Positions 41,056 through 50,016 of a stretch of DNA of 64,000 nucleotides are shown in pieces. The translations under genes and the position numbers were made by a program. The notes under the pieces were generated by a model. The model did not search any database, was not told the origin of the DNA, and was given only the letters and a program-made list of their open reading frames with translations. This DNA is from JBBQNJ01 sp038329845. Lineage in GTDB: Bacteria; Planctomycetota; Phycisphaerae; Tepidisphaerales; Tepidisphaeraceae. Location: contig JBBQNJ010000013.1 in assembly GCA_038329845.1 (NCBI GenBank), positions 1 through 64,000 on the forward strand. The letters are read 5' to 3'. Numbering within the stretch: the first letter of the stretch is position 1; each line of letters begins with the position of its first letter.

Positions 41056-41595
41056 AACTGCTTCCCGCCCGTCGAATCGTTCATACCAAGTTCCTTTCCT
41101 CTACTACCTTCGGCAACCGCATCGGTTGACGGGCAAGCCAGTACAAAGCACAAATCGGGGTGCTATTTCTCATTGAGATAGTCGCGGAATTGCTCCCGCC
41201 GCTGGATCGACTCGACGTCCTTTTGTCGATTGGCCGCACGCTTGCTGGCGCCATCCCGCTGCGCCGCCGGCGCGAGGATAAGACATGCCAAGAGAGGCAC
41301 GCCCCCAAAAAGGGGACGCGCTTCTTTTTTCACAGGATAATATAGTTGCATTGTTATTTATAGCTTCTAATTGAGCATATTAGCGAAATTATGATCCCCA
41401 TGTTGAAAAAGGAGCGCCTCCCCTTTCTTCGTTCGTCCCTTTCTTCGTTGCTGGCGATTCTCGATGCTCTCCAGAAATTCGGACACAGCTGGCCAAAATC
41501 GAAATCGGTTCTGCGCTGGACGCGCCGAACGCGACGGGATACGTTAATTGAATGATCGCTGATGTCCGCTGCCGAGTTTCCTGGGGGTGGGGGTG
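41056..41595. other. Divergent intergenic region with a REP-like element
   Basis: It separates the FHA membrane operon from the FHA-GspE gene and must hold both promoters. A short minus-strand frame (41163-41351) ends in a protein-like basic stretch (DVESIQRREQFRDYLNEK), but its upstream part lies in a repeat. It may be the tail of a gene cut by that element. No intact gene is seen. Confidence 0.45.
41307..41428. repeat. REP-like palindromic element C
   Basis: The left arm AAAAAGGGGACGCGCTTC at 41307 is mirrored imperfectly by GAAAAAGGAGCGCCTCCCCT near 41405-41424. The AT-rich core shares CACA...GATAATA and GTTGCA...TTATTTA with element D at 48667 in opposite orientation, so the two are relatives. 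Confidence 0.75.
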
Positions 41596-43311
41596 ATGGA
41601 GGCAGCGCATCTGGAGATCGCCTCCCCCGGGGGCAGTCAGCAGTTGCCGCTCGGCGGCGCGCCCGTCACGATCGGCAGGCATCCGGACAATACGCTGGTC
41701 ATTGCCGATCACATGGCCAGCCGCCACCACTGCGTAATCGAACCGGCCCCCGACGGGGGTTGGCAGGTGCGAGATCTTCGCAGCTCCAACGGCACCCGCG
41801 TCAACGGTCAAGTGATCCAGTCGGTGCGGTTGGGACCGGGCGACGCGGTCACCATCGGTCGAACCCGCGTCACGCTGGTAACGCCTGAACTGATCGATTC
41901 GCCGGACTTGGCCGCGCTCGAGCAGATCGTCGAGCAGCAACCCGAGCCGGTCGAGCTGCTAACCGAGGATGATATCGTCGGCGATTCGCCCACCGTCGAT
42001 GAGGAAGCGCCGGTTCGGATCGGCGCCGAGAATGACAACTTCATCGCCGTCCTGGTCTCGATGGCCGAGTCGATCCCGGACAAGCCGTTCGACGACAGCG
42101 CCATCGGATTGGCCGGCGTCAGCGGCAAGATGATGCACCCGCCGGGGCGCGTTCGCCGGGCCGACTCGAGCGAAGCCGTCGATGTGCTGCGGCTGATCCT
42201 GCTGGTCGCGTTTCGTTCGCGGGCCACGGATATCCATGTCGAACCCAAGGCCGACTACGTACAGGTTCGGGCCCGAGTGGATGGCTCGATGGTCGAGGTC
42301 GTGCGCCTGCCCGCCTCGGTCGGCCAACGCATCGGGGCCTTGGTGAAGGTTCTCAGCGACATCGAGCTGAGTACCCGCAACATGGTTCAGGAGGGGAGAT
42401 TCACCGCGCATCTGCCCACGCGACAAGTCGATTTCCGCGTCAGCTTCGCCCCCAGCGTCTTCGGCCAGAAACTGGTCCTTCGCGTGCTTGATGCGGCCAA
42501 CGCCCCGATGCATCTGCGCGACCTGCGGCTGCCCGACTGGATGCAGGATGAACTGTCGCACTCGATCCAGCAGGACTCGGGGATGATCCTCGTCTGCGGG
42601 CCGACCGGCTCGGGCAAGACCAGTTCGCTTTACGCCTTGCTGCGAAGCATCGACGTGTCCGATCGCAATGTCGTGACCATCGAGGACCCGGTTGAGATCC
42701 AGATCGATGGGGTTACCCAGATGCCCGTCGATGACGAACAGGGCAAGAGCTTTTCCGACCTGCTGCGATCGGTTCTGCGGCAGGATCCCGATGTCATCCT
42801 GGTGGGCGAAATCCGCGATGCCGAGACCGCTCGGATCGCCATGCAGGCGGCGATCACCGGGCACCTGGTTTTTTCGACCATCCACACCAAGGACACCATC
42901 GGAACCATTTTTCGCCTGATCGACCTGGGGATCGAGCCGTACATGGTCAGCCAGGGGCTGCAAGTAGTGCTGGGCCAGCGGCTCGTGCGTCAGCTCTGCC
43001 CGTATTGCAAGAAGCCGGTGACGCCCACGCCGGTGCAGATCAAACGGATCGGGCGCGAGGTGTCGCGCATCTTCATGCCCCACGGGTGCCCCAAGTGCCT
43101 TGGGACCGGTTACGCCGGCCGACAGGCGATCTTCGAACTGCTTCATAGCAACGATGCCCTGCGCGATGTCATCGTGAAAAATCCGGGGATTCAAGAAGTG
43201 CGAAAGAGCCTGGGCGACACGCATTTCCAATCCCTGGCGCAGGTGGGATTCGAGCTGGTGGCCGAGGGCGTCGTCAGCTATGACGAAATCGTTCGGGCCG
43301 TCGGCCGGTAG
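41596..43311 (+). CDS. FHA domain fused to a GspE/PilB secretion ATPase
   Basis: A 571-residue protein with an unusual design. Residues 20-95 form an FHA domain (GR at 27-28, SRHH at 42-45, SSNGTRVNG) in place of the normal T2SSE_N domain. Then comes a GspE ATPase: SRATDIHVEPKAD, Walker A GPTGSGKT at 335-342, the Asp box and Walker B region DPDVILVGEIRD, the His box TGHLVFSTIHTKD, and a four-cysteine zinc site (CPYC, CPKC). It should power prepilin assembly. FHA fusion suggests control by Thr phosphorylation. The start is the ATG preceded by GGGGGTG; a GTG three codons earlier is possible. It overlaps nadD tail-to-tail by 34 bases. Confidence 0.92.
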   Translation: MEAAHLEIASPGGSQQLPLGGAPVTIGRHPDNTLVIADHMASRHHCVIEPAPDGGWQVRDLRSSNGTRVNGQVIQSVRLGPGDAVTIGRTRVTLVTPELIDSPDLAALEQIVEQQPEPVELLTEDDIVGDSPTVDEEAPVRIGAENDNFIAVLVSMAESIPDKPFDDSAIGLAGVSGKMMHPPGRVRRADSSEAVDVLRLILLVAFRSRATDIHVEPKADYVQVRARVDGSMVEVVRLPASVGQRIGALVKVLSDIELSTRNMVQEGRFTAHLPTRQVDFRVSFAPSVFGQKLVLRVLDAANAPMHLRDLRLPDWMQDELSHSIQQDSGMILVCGPTGSGKTSSLYALLRSIDVSDRNVVTIEDPVEIQIDGVTQMPVDDEQGKSFSDLLRSVLRQDPDVILVGEIRDAETARIAMQAAITGHLVFSTIHTKDTIGTIFRLIDLGIEPYMVSQGLQVVLGQRLVRQLCPYCKKPVTPTPVQIKRIGREVSRIFMPHGCPKCLGTGYAGRQAIFELLHSNDALRDVIVKNPGIQEVRKSLGDTHFQSLAQVGFELVAEGVVSYDEIVRAVGR

Positions 43312-43952
43312 AGCCCATTCTCGCGGATATAACGCCCCACCGGCTCGGGGACCAGGTAGTCGATCGGCAGATCATTGATCACCCTGCGGCGGATTTCCGT
43401 CGCGCTGATGTCGATCCGCGGGGCAACCACAATCCTGCGGCGAAGTGGATGAAAAGCCTCTGCCAGCGCGCTCCAGTCCATCTCGAAGCCGGGCCGGGCC
43501 ATGATGAACAGCATCGCCTCACGCATCAGCGCCTCGGGCTGGTGCCACTGGGGCAATTGATTGAGCATGTCGGCACCGATCAGCCATGCCACTGGACCGG
43601 CTCCGTCGGCGACGAGCCGGCGAACGGTGTCGATGGTGAAGCTCGGACCCGGGCGATCGGTTTCGATCGTTGAAACGTCGAACATCGCATCGCGCGGCAC
43701 CGCCGCCCGGCACATCGCCAACCGATCCGTCGCGGATGCCATGTCGATCTGTCCGGCCTTGTGAGGCGGCTGCCCGGACGGAATCAGCGTAATCCGATCA
43801 ACCCCGAGGCACTCTGCCACGGCGCGGGCGCAGATGAGGTGTCCATGGTGAATCGGGTTAAAACTCCCGCCGAAACAGAGCATGTCGGGCGTGCCCGCCC
43901 GATTGGGAAAGGCTGGATTACGAGGATCGAGAGTTGTCCGGAACATATCCAT
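43278..43952 (-). CDS. nadD: Nicotinate-nucleotide adenylyltransferase
   Basis: A 224-residue NadD that makes deamido-NAD from nicotinate mononucleotide and ATP. Motifs are the nucleotidyltransferase start GGSFNPIHHGHLICA, IPSGQPPHK, WLIGADMLNQLPQW and the C-terminal ISATEIRRR. The first ATG gives a lead of about 23 residues before MLCFGGSFNP; starts at 43946 and 43883 are also possible. Its 3' end overlaps that of the FHA-GspE gene on the other strand by 34 bases. Confidence 0.93.
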   Translation of the reverse strand: MDMFRTTLDPRNPAFPNRAGTPDMLCFGGSFNPIHHGHLICARAVAECLGVDRITLIPSGQPPHKAGQIDMASATDRLAMCRAAVPRDAMFDVSTIETDRPGPSFTIDTVRRLVADGAGPVAWLIGADMLNQLPQWHQPEALMREAMLFIMARPGFEMDWSALAEAFHPLRRRIVVAPRIDISATEIRRRVINDLPIDYLVPEPVGRYIRENGLYRPTARTISS

Positions 43953-44306
43953 TGATCTAATTTTACGGTTAAGCTCGGTGGGTCTTGCAACGGCTTTCCC
44001 GACCGTTAGGAGCGGTGGATTTTTGCCGTCCCTATTTTGAGCGGTCGAGGTAATAATGGCCAGAGCGGATGATAGGTCTGCAAAACCCGATAATCGACAT
44101 GCGAAAATCGGCAGGTTAAGTGTCCAATCATCCGAGGATTACGAAAATGCCGGTGGATTTTTTCCACAAAGTTTGGAATCGCCGGTATTTATAGAATCAG
44201 GACTAGCAAAGCACCCGACAGGTGTGTTACAATGCCTCTTGGGCAACGTACAATGGGCTGGCCGACCGATAACCGTCCGAACTTGTGACATGGAGGAGTA
44301 AAAGCG
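43953..44306. other. Intergenic region upstream of the sigma factor
   Basis: No gene is seen. It contains the sigma factor promoter described separately and A/T-rich DNA around 44140-44200. Its length suggests further regulatory sites. Confidence 0.5.
44227..44254 (+). promoter_or_regulatory. Candidate promoter for the sigma factor gene
   Basis: TTACAA at 44227-44232 and TACAAT (5 of 6) at 44249-44254 are separated by 16 bases. The start codon is about 50 bases downstream, with GGAGGAG at 44292-44298. Another TACAAT-like hexamer overlaps the -35. Confidence 0.5.
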
Positions 44307-45296
44307 ATGCCTACCAAGACCCCCAAGAAGCGTTCTTCCCCGATCCCGCGGGTGCTGCGCCTGCGCGTCGAGCCGTTGCTCCTCGAGAGCTACGATTATA
44401 TGGACAGCGAGCACTTCAAGTCCAAGGGCATCGAAAAAATGCTCTTTGACTTTGAAGTCGAACCCGCCTTGCCGTTGACGAGCTGGTATCAGCCCACCCG
44501 CGACGAGGTGGAACCCGCGGCCAACGCCGCGTCGCCGCAGTTGATGAAGGGCGACGAGGAACGGTTGATGTTCCTGCGCTTCAACTTCTGCAAGCGAAAG
44601 CTGACCAAGCTCCAGGCGAAGATCAAGCGCGAAGGCCTGACTCGCCAGACCGCTCAGGATTTTCTCGAATGGCATCGCCGATTCGAGCATTTCCGAGAAT
44701 ACTTGGTCCGCACCAACTTGGCGCTGGTGCTGGCGATGGCCAAGCGGACACGCCTGGGCGATGTGGACTTTGCCGAGATCGTCAGCGAAGGGAATATGGC
44801 CCTGCTTCGCGCAGTGGATAAGTTCAACGTGGACCGGGGTTTTAAGTTCTCGACGTATTCCTGTCGGGCGATTCTCAAGGCGTTCAGCCGAACGGCCATG
44901 AAGAGTTCGCGCCATCGAATGCGGTTTCCGGTCGAGTTCGAGCCGGACTTGGAAAAGAGCGACTGGGCCGATCAGAAACGCAACCAGGTCGAGGATGATT
45001 GCGTCGATGAACTCAAGCAGATTGTCGATCGCAACCTGGCCGATCTGAGCGATACCGAGCAGACGGTCATTCGGCGACGATTCAACTGGCAACAGCGGGA
45101 TGAATCGACGTTGACGCTCGAAGAAGTCGGGAGAATCATCGGCGTGACCAAGGAGCGCGTGCGTCAGATTCAGAACAAAGCCCTGGCGAAGATTCGCGTG
45201 GTGATGGAAGAGGGGATTCTCCGAATCCATCCCCACCCGCGCCAGGACGAGGCCGAATCGTCCGATACGCGCGAGCCGGCGCTCACCTTGGCATGA
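44307..45296 (+). CDS. RNA polymerase sigma factor, sigma-70 family
   Basis: A 329-residue sigma factor. Region 2 is complete: YLVRTNLALVLAMAKRT, FAEIVSEGNMALLRAVDKF and NVDRGFKFSTYSCRAILKAF. Region 4 has the helix-turn-helix LTLEEVGRIIGVTKERVRQI followed by QNKALAKIR. Region 3 is short and poorly conserved, and there is no region 1.1. The N-terminal 75 residues are unique. This looks like an RpoD-related group 2/3 factor typical of planctomycetes. GGAGGAG precedes the ATG, and the gene has its own promoter and terminator. Regulon unknown. Confidence 0.9.
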   Translation: MPTKTPKKRSSPIPRVLRLRVEPLLLESYDYMDSEHFKSKGIEKMLFDFEVEPALPLTSWYQPTRDEVEPAANAASPQLMKGDEERLMFLRFNFCKRKLTKLQAKIKREGLTRQTAQDFLEWHRRFEHFREYLVRTNLALVLAMAKRTRLGDVDFAEIVSEGNMALLRAVDKFNVDRGFKFSTYSCRAILKAFSRTAMKSSRHRMRFPVEFEPDLEKSDWADQKRNQVEDDCVDELKQIVDRNLADLSDTEQTVIRRRFNWQQRDESTLTLEEVGRIIGVTKERVRQIQNKALAKIRVVMEEGILRIHPHPRQDEAESSDTREPALTLA

Positions 45297-45336
45297 GTGC
45301 GTCGCACCATCGATCCTGGAACTGATTCCTCCGAAA

Positions 45337-45376
45337 CCCCGCCGGTCGCACACTCGCGGCCGGCGGGGATATTTTT
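45337..45376 (+). terminator. Intrinsic terminator after the sigma factor gene
   Basis: CCCCGCCGG at 45337-45345 pairs with CCGGCGGGG at 45360-45368 and is followed by ATATTTTT. Confidence 0.85.
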
Positions 45377-45453
45377 CGTCCCCGCCATGCGTCGAGATCA
45401 ATGCCCGGAAACGGGCCAGGGATTCACCGCCCGGTGCATGAACGCCGCCGCGA

Positions 45454-46491
45454 TCAAATTGCCGTTTCCACGTCGAACATCCGCAAGACCACCAGGTCCT
45501 GGATGTCGATCAGCCCCACGGGATGTCCGGCGTCATCGACGACCGGCAGCTCGTCGATGCGCAGCGGGCGCATCATGGCGATCGCCTCGCTCGCCAGGGC
45601 ATCGGCCGCAATTCGCTTGGGATTCCGCGTCATCACCTCGCCGATCGCGCGGTTCAGGTCTACCGCCCCGCTCGGCGAATTGGCAACCAACCGTCGCAGG
45701 TCGCCATCGGTGAAGATGCCGCTTAGCTGTTCGGTGGCGGGATCGACCAGGACGATAGCCCCGGGCAAGCGCAGGCGCTGCTCGCGCTCATCGAGGCGCT
45801 GGCCCAGTTTCGCCCGCTCCTCGAGGACCTGCCCGAGGGTCCGATCATCGGCGCTGAGCGGGAGATTGTGTCCGCGAACAAAGGTCATCGCCTCGCGGAC
45901 ACGCATCAGCTTGCGGCCAAGCTGCCCGGCGGGGTGATATACCGCGAACTCCTCGGCGGTGAAGTTGCGCAGCTTCATGACGGTCAAGGCCAAAGCATCT
46001 CCCAGGGCGAGCATCGCGGTCGTCGAGGCGCTGGGCGCCAGCCCGAGCGGACAGGCCTCCTCGATCCGCCCGGTGGCCAGGACCACATCGGCGTGACGTC
46101 CCAGGCTGCTCGAGCGGGTGGCGGTCATGGCGATCACCCGATGATTCAGCTTCTTGACAATGCTCAGTAATCGCAGGATTTCTTCACTTTCGCCCGAGGC
46201 TGAAAGAACCAGCACGATGTCCCCCTGCCGCACCGCGCCCAGGTCTCCATGCACCGCATCGGCGGGCGACAAAAAGTGGCTGGGCGTTCCCACGCTCGCC
46301 AGCGTCGCCGAGATTTTCCGCGCCACATGCCCGGCCTTGCCCATCCCGCTGGTCAACACCGCCCCGGGACAGTCCAGGATCATCCGCACCGCAAGCTCGA
46401 ACTGCTCATCCACCGCCTGGACCATCGCCCGCACCGCCCGGGCCTCGGTTTCGATTACCTGGACAGCGATTTGGCGAAGATCAGATTCCAT
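45454..46491 (-). CDS. kpsF: KpsF/GutQ family sugar isomerase (arabinose-5-phosphate isomerase)
   Basis: A 345-residue protein starting at the ATG before ESDLRQIAVQVIE. A SIS domain (VLTSGMGKAGHVARKISATL, HGDLGAV, VLSASGESEEILRLL) is followed by two CBS domains (FVRGHNLPLSADDRTLGQVL and SGIFTDGDLRRLV, then IDELPVVDDAGHPVGLID). The family interconverts ribulose-5-P and arabinose-5-P for Kdo in lipopolysaccharide. The first CBS carries a charged insertion (ERAKLGQRLDEREQRLRL). It is divergent from the secreted-protein gene at 46695. A Kdo role implies a lipopolysaccharide-bearing outer membrane. Confidence 0.92.
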   Translation of the reverse strand: MESDLRQIAVQVIETEARAVRAMVQAVDEQFELAVRMILDCPGAVLTSGMGKAGHVARKISATLASVGTPSHFLSPADAVHGDLGAVRQGDIVLVLSASGESEEILRLLSIVKKLNHRVIAMTATRSSSLGRHADVVLATGRIEEACPLGLAPSASTTAMLALGDALALTVMKLRNFTAEEFAVYHPAGQLGRKLMRVREAMTFVRGHNLPLSADDRTLGQVLEERAKLGQRLDEREQRLRLPGAIVLVDPATEQLSGIFTDGDLRRLVANSPSGAVDLNRAIGEVMTRNPKRIAADALASEAIAMMRPLRIDELPVVDDAGHPVGLIDIQDLVVLRMFDVETAI

Positions 46492-46694
46492 GGTCTCACC
46501 GCCATCATACGCTGGGCGCGTGCAGGGAAAAACCACTCGACCATTCCGCGGCGAGACGGCTGATCGCCGGGCGCGTCGTTGCCGGGTGATGCACCCTCCG
46601 ATCGGATGCGCGTTCCCTTTTCCGGTAAAAGCGGCGTGGACATTTGCGGCACGGAAAGCGGATATAATGGAGGGCGGAAGTTCCCGGAGCATTT

Positions 46695-47834
46695 ATGAAA
46701 CAATGGGTCTCGTTGAGTGCGATCGCGCTGGTGATTGCGAGTGCGGCGTTTGGAGATGCGCCAAAGCAGAAGCCGCGAATTGCGTTTTTCCCGATCGGGG
46801 GAACGGTCAAGGAGGAGCTTCGGGCCAAGGTCGGATTTTCGTTGCGGGCCAAGCTGGATCGCACGCAACTCTATGACGTGATCTCCGGGCCGGAGATGGG
46901 CGATCTGGCCGAGGCCGCCGAGGGCGAGATCAACGCCCAGACCCCTGCGGCCGCCATTCGCAAGCTGGCCGAGGGATCGGGTGCCAGCGTGCTGGCCTGG
47001 GGCGAGATGAATGGAACGACGCTGCGGATCAAGCTGCTGGACCTGCGCGAAGCGGAGCCGCGGGTTCAGGAGATCAGCAAGGAAATCCTCGAGCCGACCG
47101 ATCTGCGGTTCGTGAGCGAGGAAATTCTCGAGACTTTGCCCGGGGTGGCGCGGTTCGAGCATCCCAACGAAGAAGCGGTCCGCAACGATGCCACGGCCGA
47201 GGAACTGTGGCGCACGAATCCCAACCTCGTGGCCAATGGCGACTTCGCGGATAACGGCGCGTGGGAAGGGCTTTATGAGGCCCAGAAATACTCGGTCAAG
47301 ATATCCGATCAGCCTCCGGCGCGCGATAAAGTGCTCATCTGGCGAATACCGCAGGACGCCGCCGGGGGCAAACTCAATAACGTGCTGGCGATGAATCTGT
47401 CACGGACGGCGGCGGAAAACAACGGGCTGGCGTGCCTGAGCGCGCCGTTCAAGATCGCCCCCGATACGCGCTATCGCCTGAGCTTTCGCTACCGCTCGGA
47501 CGGCCCGAAGCTGCATGTGTTCGTGAAGGGATACACGATGGCCGAGAACATCAAGGGCGAGGCGGCCGAGCGGGAAGTCTATCGGCGTCAGGTTCCCCCC
47601 ACCGGCAACACCCAGGGTGAGTGGGTCGAAATCGTGGATGAACTGAACCCTCAGCACGTCGCGTTTCCGGTCACCCACCTGAGGGTGGACCTCTACGCTT
47701 ACCTGCACCCCGGGCAGGTTCTGTTCGATGATGTGGTTATCAAGGCCGTCGGCGAGCAGACTCGCCAGGCGAAAGATGCGGCGATCAAACTCCCGCTGTC
47801 GCGCCCGCGCAGCGCCACGGCACCGAGCCGTTGA
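46695..47834 (+). CDS. Exported protein with curli-assembly-like and jelly-roll parts
   Basis: A 379-residue exported protein. Residues 1-20 are a signal peptide (LSAIALVIASAAFGDA). About 25-160 read like a CsgG/TolB-N type nucleotide- or lipid-binding fold (RIAFFPIGGTVKEELRAKVG, then GASVLAWGEMNGTTLRIKLL), though with weak similarity. About 180-360 is a beta-sandwich of the carbohydrate-binding type (NLVANGDFADNGAWEGLY, RLSFRYRSDGPKLHVFVKGY, LFDDVVIKAV). I do not recognise the exact family. It is divergent from kpsF. Envelope location is likely; function is unknown. Confidence 0.65.
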   Translation: MKQWVSLSAIALVIASAAFGDAPKQKPRIAFFPIGGTVKEELRAKVGFSLRAKLDRTQLYDVISGPEMGDLAEAAEGEINAQTPAAAIRKLAEGSGASVLAWGEMNGTTLRIKLLDLREAEPRVQEISKEILEPTDLRFVSEEILETLPGVARFEHPNEEAVRNDATAEELWRTNPNLVANGDFADNGAWEGLYEAQKYSVKISDQPPARDKVLIWRIPQDAAGGKLNNVLAMNLSRTAAENNGLACLSAPFKIAPDTRYRLSFRYRSDGPKLHVFVKGYTMAENIKGEAAEREVYRRQVPPTGNTQGEWVEIVDELNPQHVAFPVTHLRVDLYAYLHPGQVLFDDVVIKAVGEQTRQAKDAAIKLPLSRPRSATAPSR

Positions 47835-47888
47835 GCGATTAAGTCGCTTGGAGAAAATCGCAACGCCGCCGCGAGGGTCGCCTCGCTG

Positions 47889-48058
47889 CATCTATCGTCC
47901 AGGAGCGATTATCGCTACGCCCTGGACCGTGCCGGGCAAGCGCATCGCAACGGGCTGGATCCATCGTCCAGGAGCGATTATCGCTGCGCCCCGAGTGGGG
48001 GCCACGCCGGAGTTGATGGCGCGGAACTGCATCTATCGTCCAGGAGCGATTATCGCTG
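47889..48058. repeat. Three copies of a CCAGGAGCGATTATCGCT repeat
   Basis: Copies start near 47889, 47958 and 48030, with periods of about 69 and 72 bases. Each contains ATCGTCCAGGAGCGATTATC and ends with the dyad AGCGATTATCGCT. The repeats stay in one reading frame (YRPGAIIA), but I see no gene start, so I read them as a palindromic intergenic family. The 47835-48199 gap holds nothing else I can name. Confidence 0.8.
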
Positions 48059-48199
48059 TGCCGCCGCCGTGCCGTCGCCGTCGCGGCCGCCGCCCCGCCG
48101 GATCGTATTGCAGGACCGCGCGCAGAGTGCCCTCAGGCCTCGCATCGCGGTCCGACGGATGCGGGCTGTTGATCGCGCGCGGCGGGGGATTTGCCGAGA

Positions 48200-48415
48200 T
48201 CAGATGACGGCGGCGACCGCTCGTCTGACGCGGGTCGCCTTCATTCCCTTGGGTCCGTCCTCGAAATCGTAGTCGACGGCCTCGCCCTCCTCGAGGGTCT
48301 TAAAGCCGCCGCCTTCGATCACCGAATGATGGACGAACACGTCTTTGCCCTGTTCCGAGGCGATGAACCCGAACCCTTTTTGGTCGTTAAACCACTTGAC
48401 ACTGCCGGTGGCCAT
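48200..48415 (-). CDS. cspA: Cold-shock domain protein
   Basis: A 71-residue cold-shock protein, a single OB-fold that binds single-stranded RNA and DNA. RNP1 is KGFGFIA and RNP2 is DVFVHHS, with the start GSVKWFNDQKG. The C-terminus has a short basic end (TRVRRAVAAVI). AAGGAGGG lies about ten bases before the ATG. The upstream region to 48600 is long and gene-free, as usual for cold-shock genes with structured leaders. The symbol denotes the family, not orthology to the E. coli gene. Confidence 0.95.
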   Translation of the reverse strand: MATGSVKWFNDQKGFGFIASEQGKDVFVHHSVIEGGGFKTLEEGEAVDYDFEDGPKGMKATRVRRAVAAVI

Positions 48416-48640
48416 CGAATGCCACCCTCCTTTCCAAGCCGAGGGGGAGAAATCCGACCCCGGCGGTTCCCTTGATTTGCATTTCCCGCGCGGGACGCTC
48501 CCGCCGGACCCCGCCCGCTGCCGGGAAGGGGGTCAGCAACTTCGGGAACATACCACGGCTGGGTCCGCCTGCACAAACTTTGACCGATTTCTCGACCGAT
48601 CGGGGCATGCCTGAAGTTCGGGGGAACCTGTCGAATATTC
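48416..48640. other. Likely long leader region of the cold-shock gene
   Basis: No gene is found. Placement directly upstream of a cold-shock gene suggests a long 5' untranslated region, but I see no specific conserved box. Confidence 0.4.
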
Positions 48641-48643
48641 GGT

Positions 48644-48789
48644 GACTGAATAAAGGGGACGGACTGAATAAAGGGGACGCGCTTCTTTTTCATAAGTTTT
48701 ATATCATTTTGGTTAAAGTTTCAGCTAAATGAGCTAAATAATAGTGCAACCTTATTACCTTGTGCAAAAAGAAGCGCGTCCCCTTTTTG
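48644..48789. repeat. REP-like palindromic element D with perfect 21-bp arms
   Basis: AAAGGGGACGCGCTTCTTTT at 48670-48690 is the exact inverse of the arm at 48766-48786. The AT-rich core is related to that of element C at 41307. An 18-bp unit GACTGAATAAAGGGGACG is tandemly duplicated at the left edge (48644 and 48662). Confidence 0.9.
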
Positions 48790-48879
48790 GCATGCCCGAC
48801 CGGGGAGTGGCTGATCGTCGCTGATTATTCGGAATATCCGTTCGCTTCCAGGGCCATCGGCGGTATAGCATCATGTGAA

Positions 48880-50016
48880 ATGTTTGGAAAAGCGTATCGA
48901 CTCCCGTTTACCCTGCTCGGAATCCCCCTGCTGCTCGATCTATCGTTTCTGGTCGTCCTGCCCTTACTGGCTTGGATGATCGGACAACAGGCCGGGCGCG
49001 ACTTGGGCCTTGTCGGCGGCGACGCGTTCTACCTGGGACTACTCTGCGCCGTGGGGCTGTTCGTCAGCGTGGTGATCCACGAACTGGGTCATGCGGTGAC
49101 GGCGCGGATTTACGGCGTGGAAGTGCGGAATATCACCCTCTGGTTTCTCGGCGGGATCGCCCAGTTCGCCGAGATGCCCCGGCAGCGCGGCGCCGAGGCG
49201 GTCGTCGCCATCGCCGGTCCAATCGTCAGCGTCGTGCTGGCCCTGCTCTGCGGCGCGGCCATCTGGCTGATCCCCCCCACCTACTCGGCGACGTTGTTCG
49301 TGTTCGGTTATCTGCGCCTGATGAACTTCATGCTGGCGATCTTCAACCTCCTTCCGGCGATGCCTTTGGACGGCGGGCGGGTCCTGCGGTCGCTGCTGTC
49401 ACTGCGAATGGGGCATCTTCGCGCCACGCAGATTTCCGCCGCCATCGCCAAGGGGTTGGCCGTGGCGATGGGGATCACCGGGCTGTTTTTCGGCGGAGGA
49501 ATCTGGCTGGTCCTGGTGGCATTTTTCATCTACATCGCGGTGACCTCCGAGACGCAGAACACGCTGGTCGTGGAGATGCTCCAGGGGATCCGGGTGCGCG
49601 ATCTGATGTCGCGCGAGGTCAAGACGGTCGGGTCGGACATGACGGTGGGCGATCTGATGCGCAAGATGGTCCAGGAGCATCATCGCGGTTTTCCGGTGAT
49701 GGAGAATGGGCGGATGGTGGGGATGGTCTCGCTGCAAAATCTCCAGGGCGCCGATCCGGCGGCACCGATCTCGACGGTTTTTACCGCACAGGTGCCGGTC
49801 ATCCCCGAACACGCCAGTGCGCTTGAGGCCTTTGGCGAGATGTCGCATTCCTCCGCCGGGCGATTGATCGTGGTGGACCGGGCCGGGCAGACGGTCGGCA
49901 TCATCACGCGCACCGACCTGATGCGGGCGATCCAGATCCGCACACTGGGCATGACCCGCATGCAAACGGCGGCCGGGGTCGATCCCCAGCCGGCGGCCCC
50001 GCCGATCCAGCCGTGA
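48880..50016 (+). CDS. Site-2 protease (M50) with two CBS domains
   Basis: A 378-residue intramembrane zinc metalloprotease. The zinc motif is HELGH in VSVVIHELGHAVTARIYG, and the third ligand lies in NLLPAMPLDGGRV. About six membrane helices are visible. Two CBS domains occupy the C-terminal 140 residues (LMSREVKTVGSDMTVGDLMR and VPVIPEHASALEAF). Such proteases cut membrane-bound substrates, including anti-sigma factors. I choose the ATG at 48880 because upstream coding runs into repeat element D. It stands alone; substrate unknown. Confidence 0.92.
   Translation: MFGKAYRLPFTLLGIPLLLDLSFLVVLPLLAWMIGQQAGRDLGLVGGDAFYLGLLCAVGLFVSVVIHELGHAVTARIYGVEVRNITLWFLGGIAQFAEMPRQRGAEAVVAIAGPIVSVVLALLCGAAIWLIPPTYSATLFVFGYLRLMNFMLAIFNLLPAMPLDGGRVLRSLLSLRMGHLRATQISAAIAKGLAVAMGITGLFFGGGIWLVLVAFFIYIAVTSETQNTLVVEMLQGIRVRDLMSREVKTVGSDMTVGDLMRKMVQEHHRGFPVMENGRMVGMVSLQNLQGADPAAPISTVFTAQVPVIPEHASALEAFGEMSHSSAGRLIVVDRAGQTVGIITRTDLMRAIQIRTLGMTRMQTAAGVDPQPAAPPIQP

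Noticed and set aside
41163..41351. A 62-codon minus-strand frame ending DVESIQRREQFRDYLNEK
   Set aside because: The end looks protein-like, but the start lies inside REP-like element C; at best it is the tail of a disrupted gene, so I did not list it as a CDS.
47889..48058. CRISPR array suspicion from three spaced repeats
   Set aside because: Only three units, spacers of unequal length that are themselves similar in style, and no cas genes nearby.
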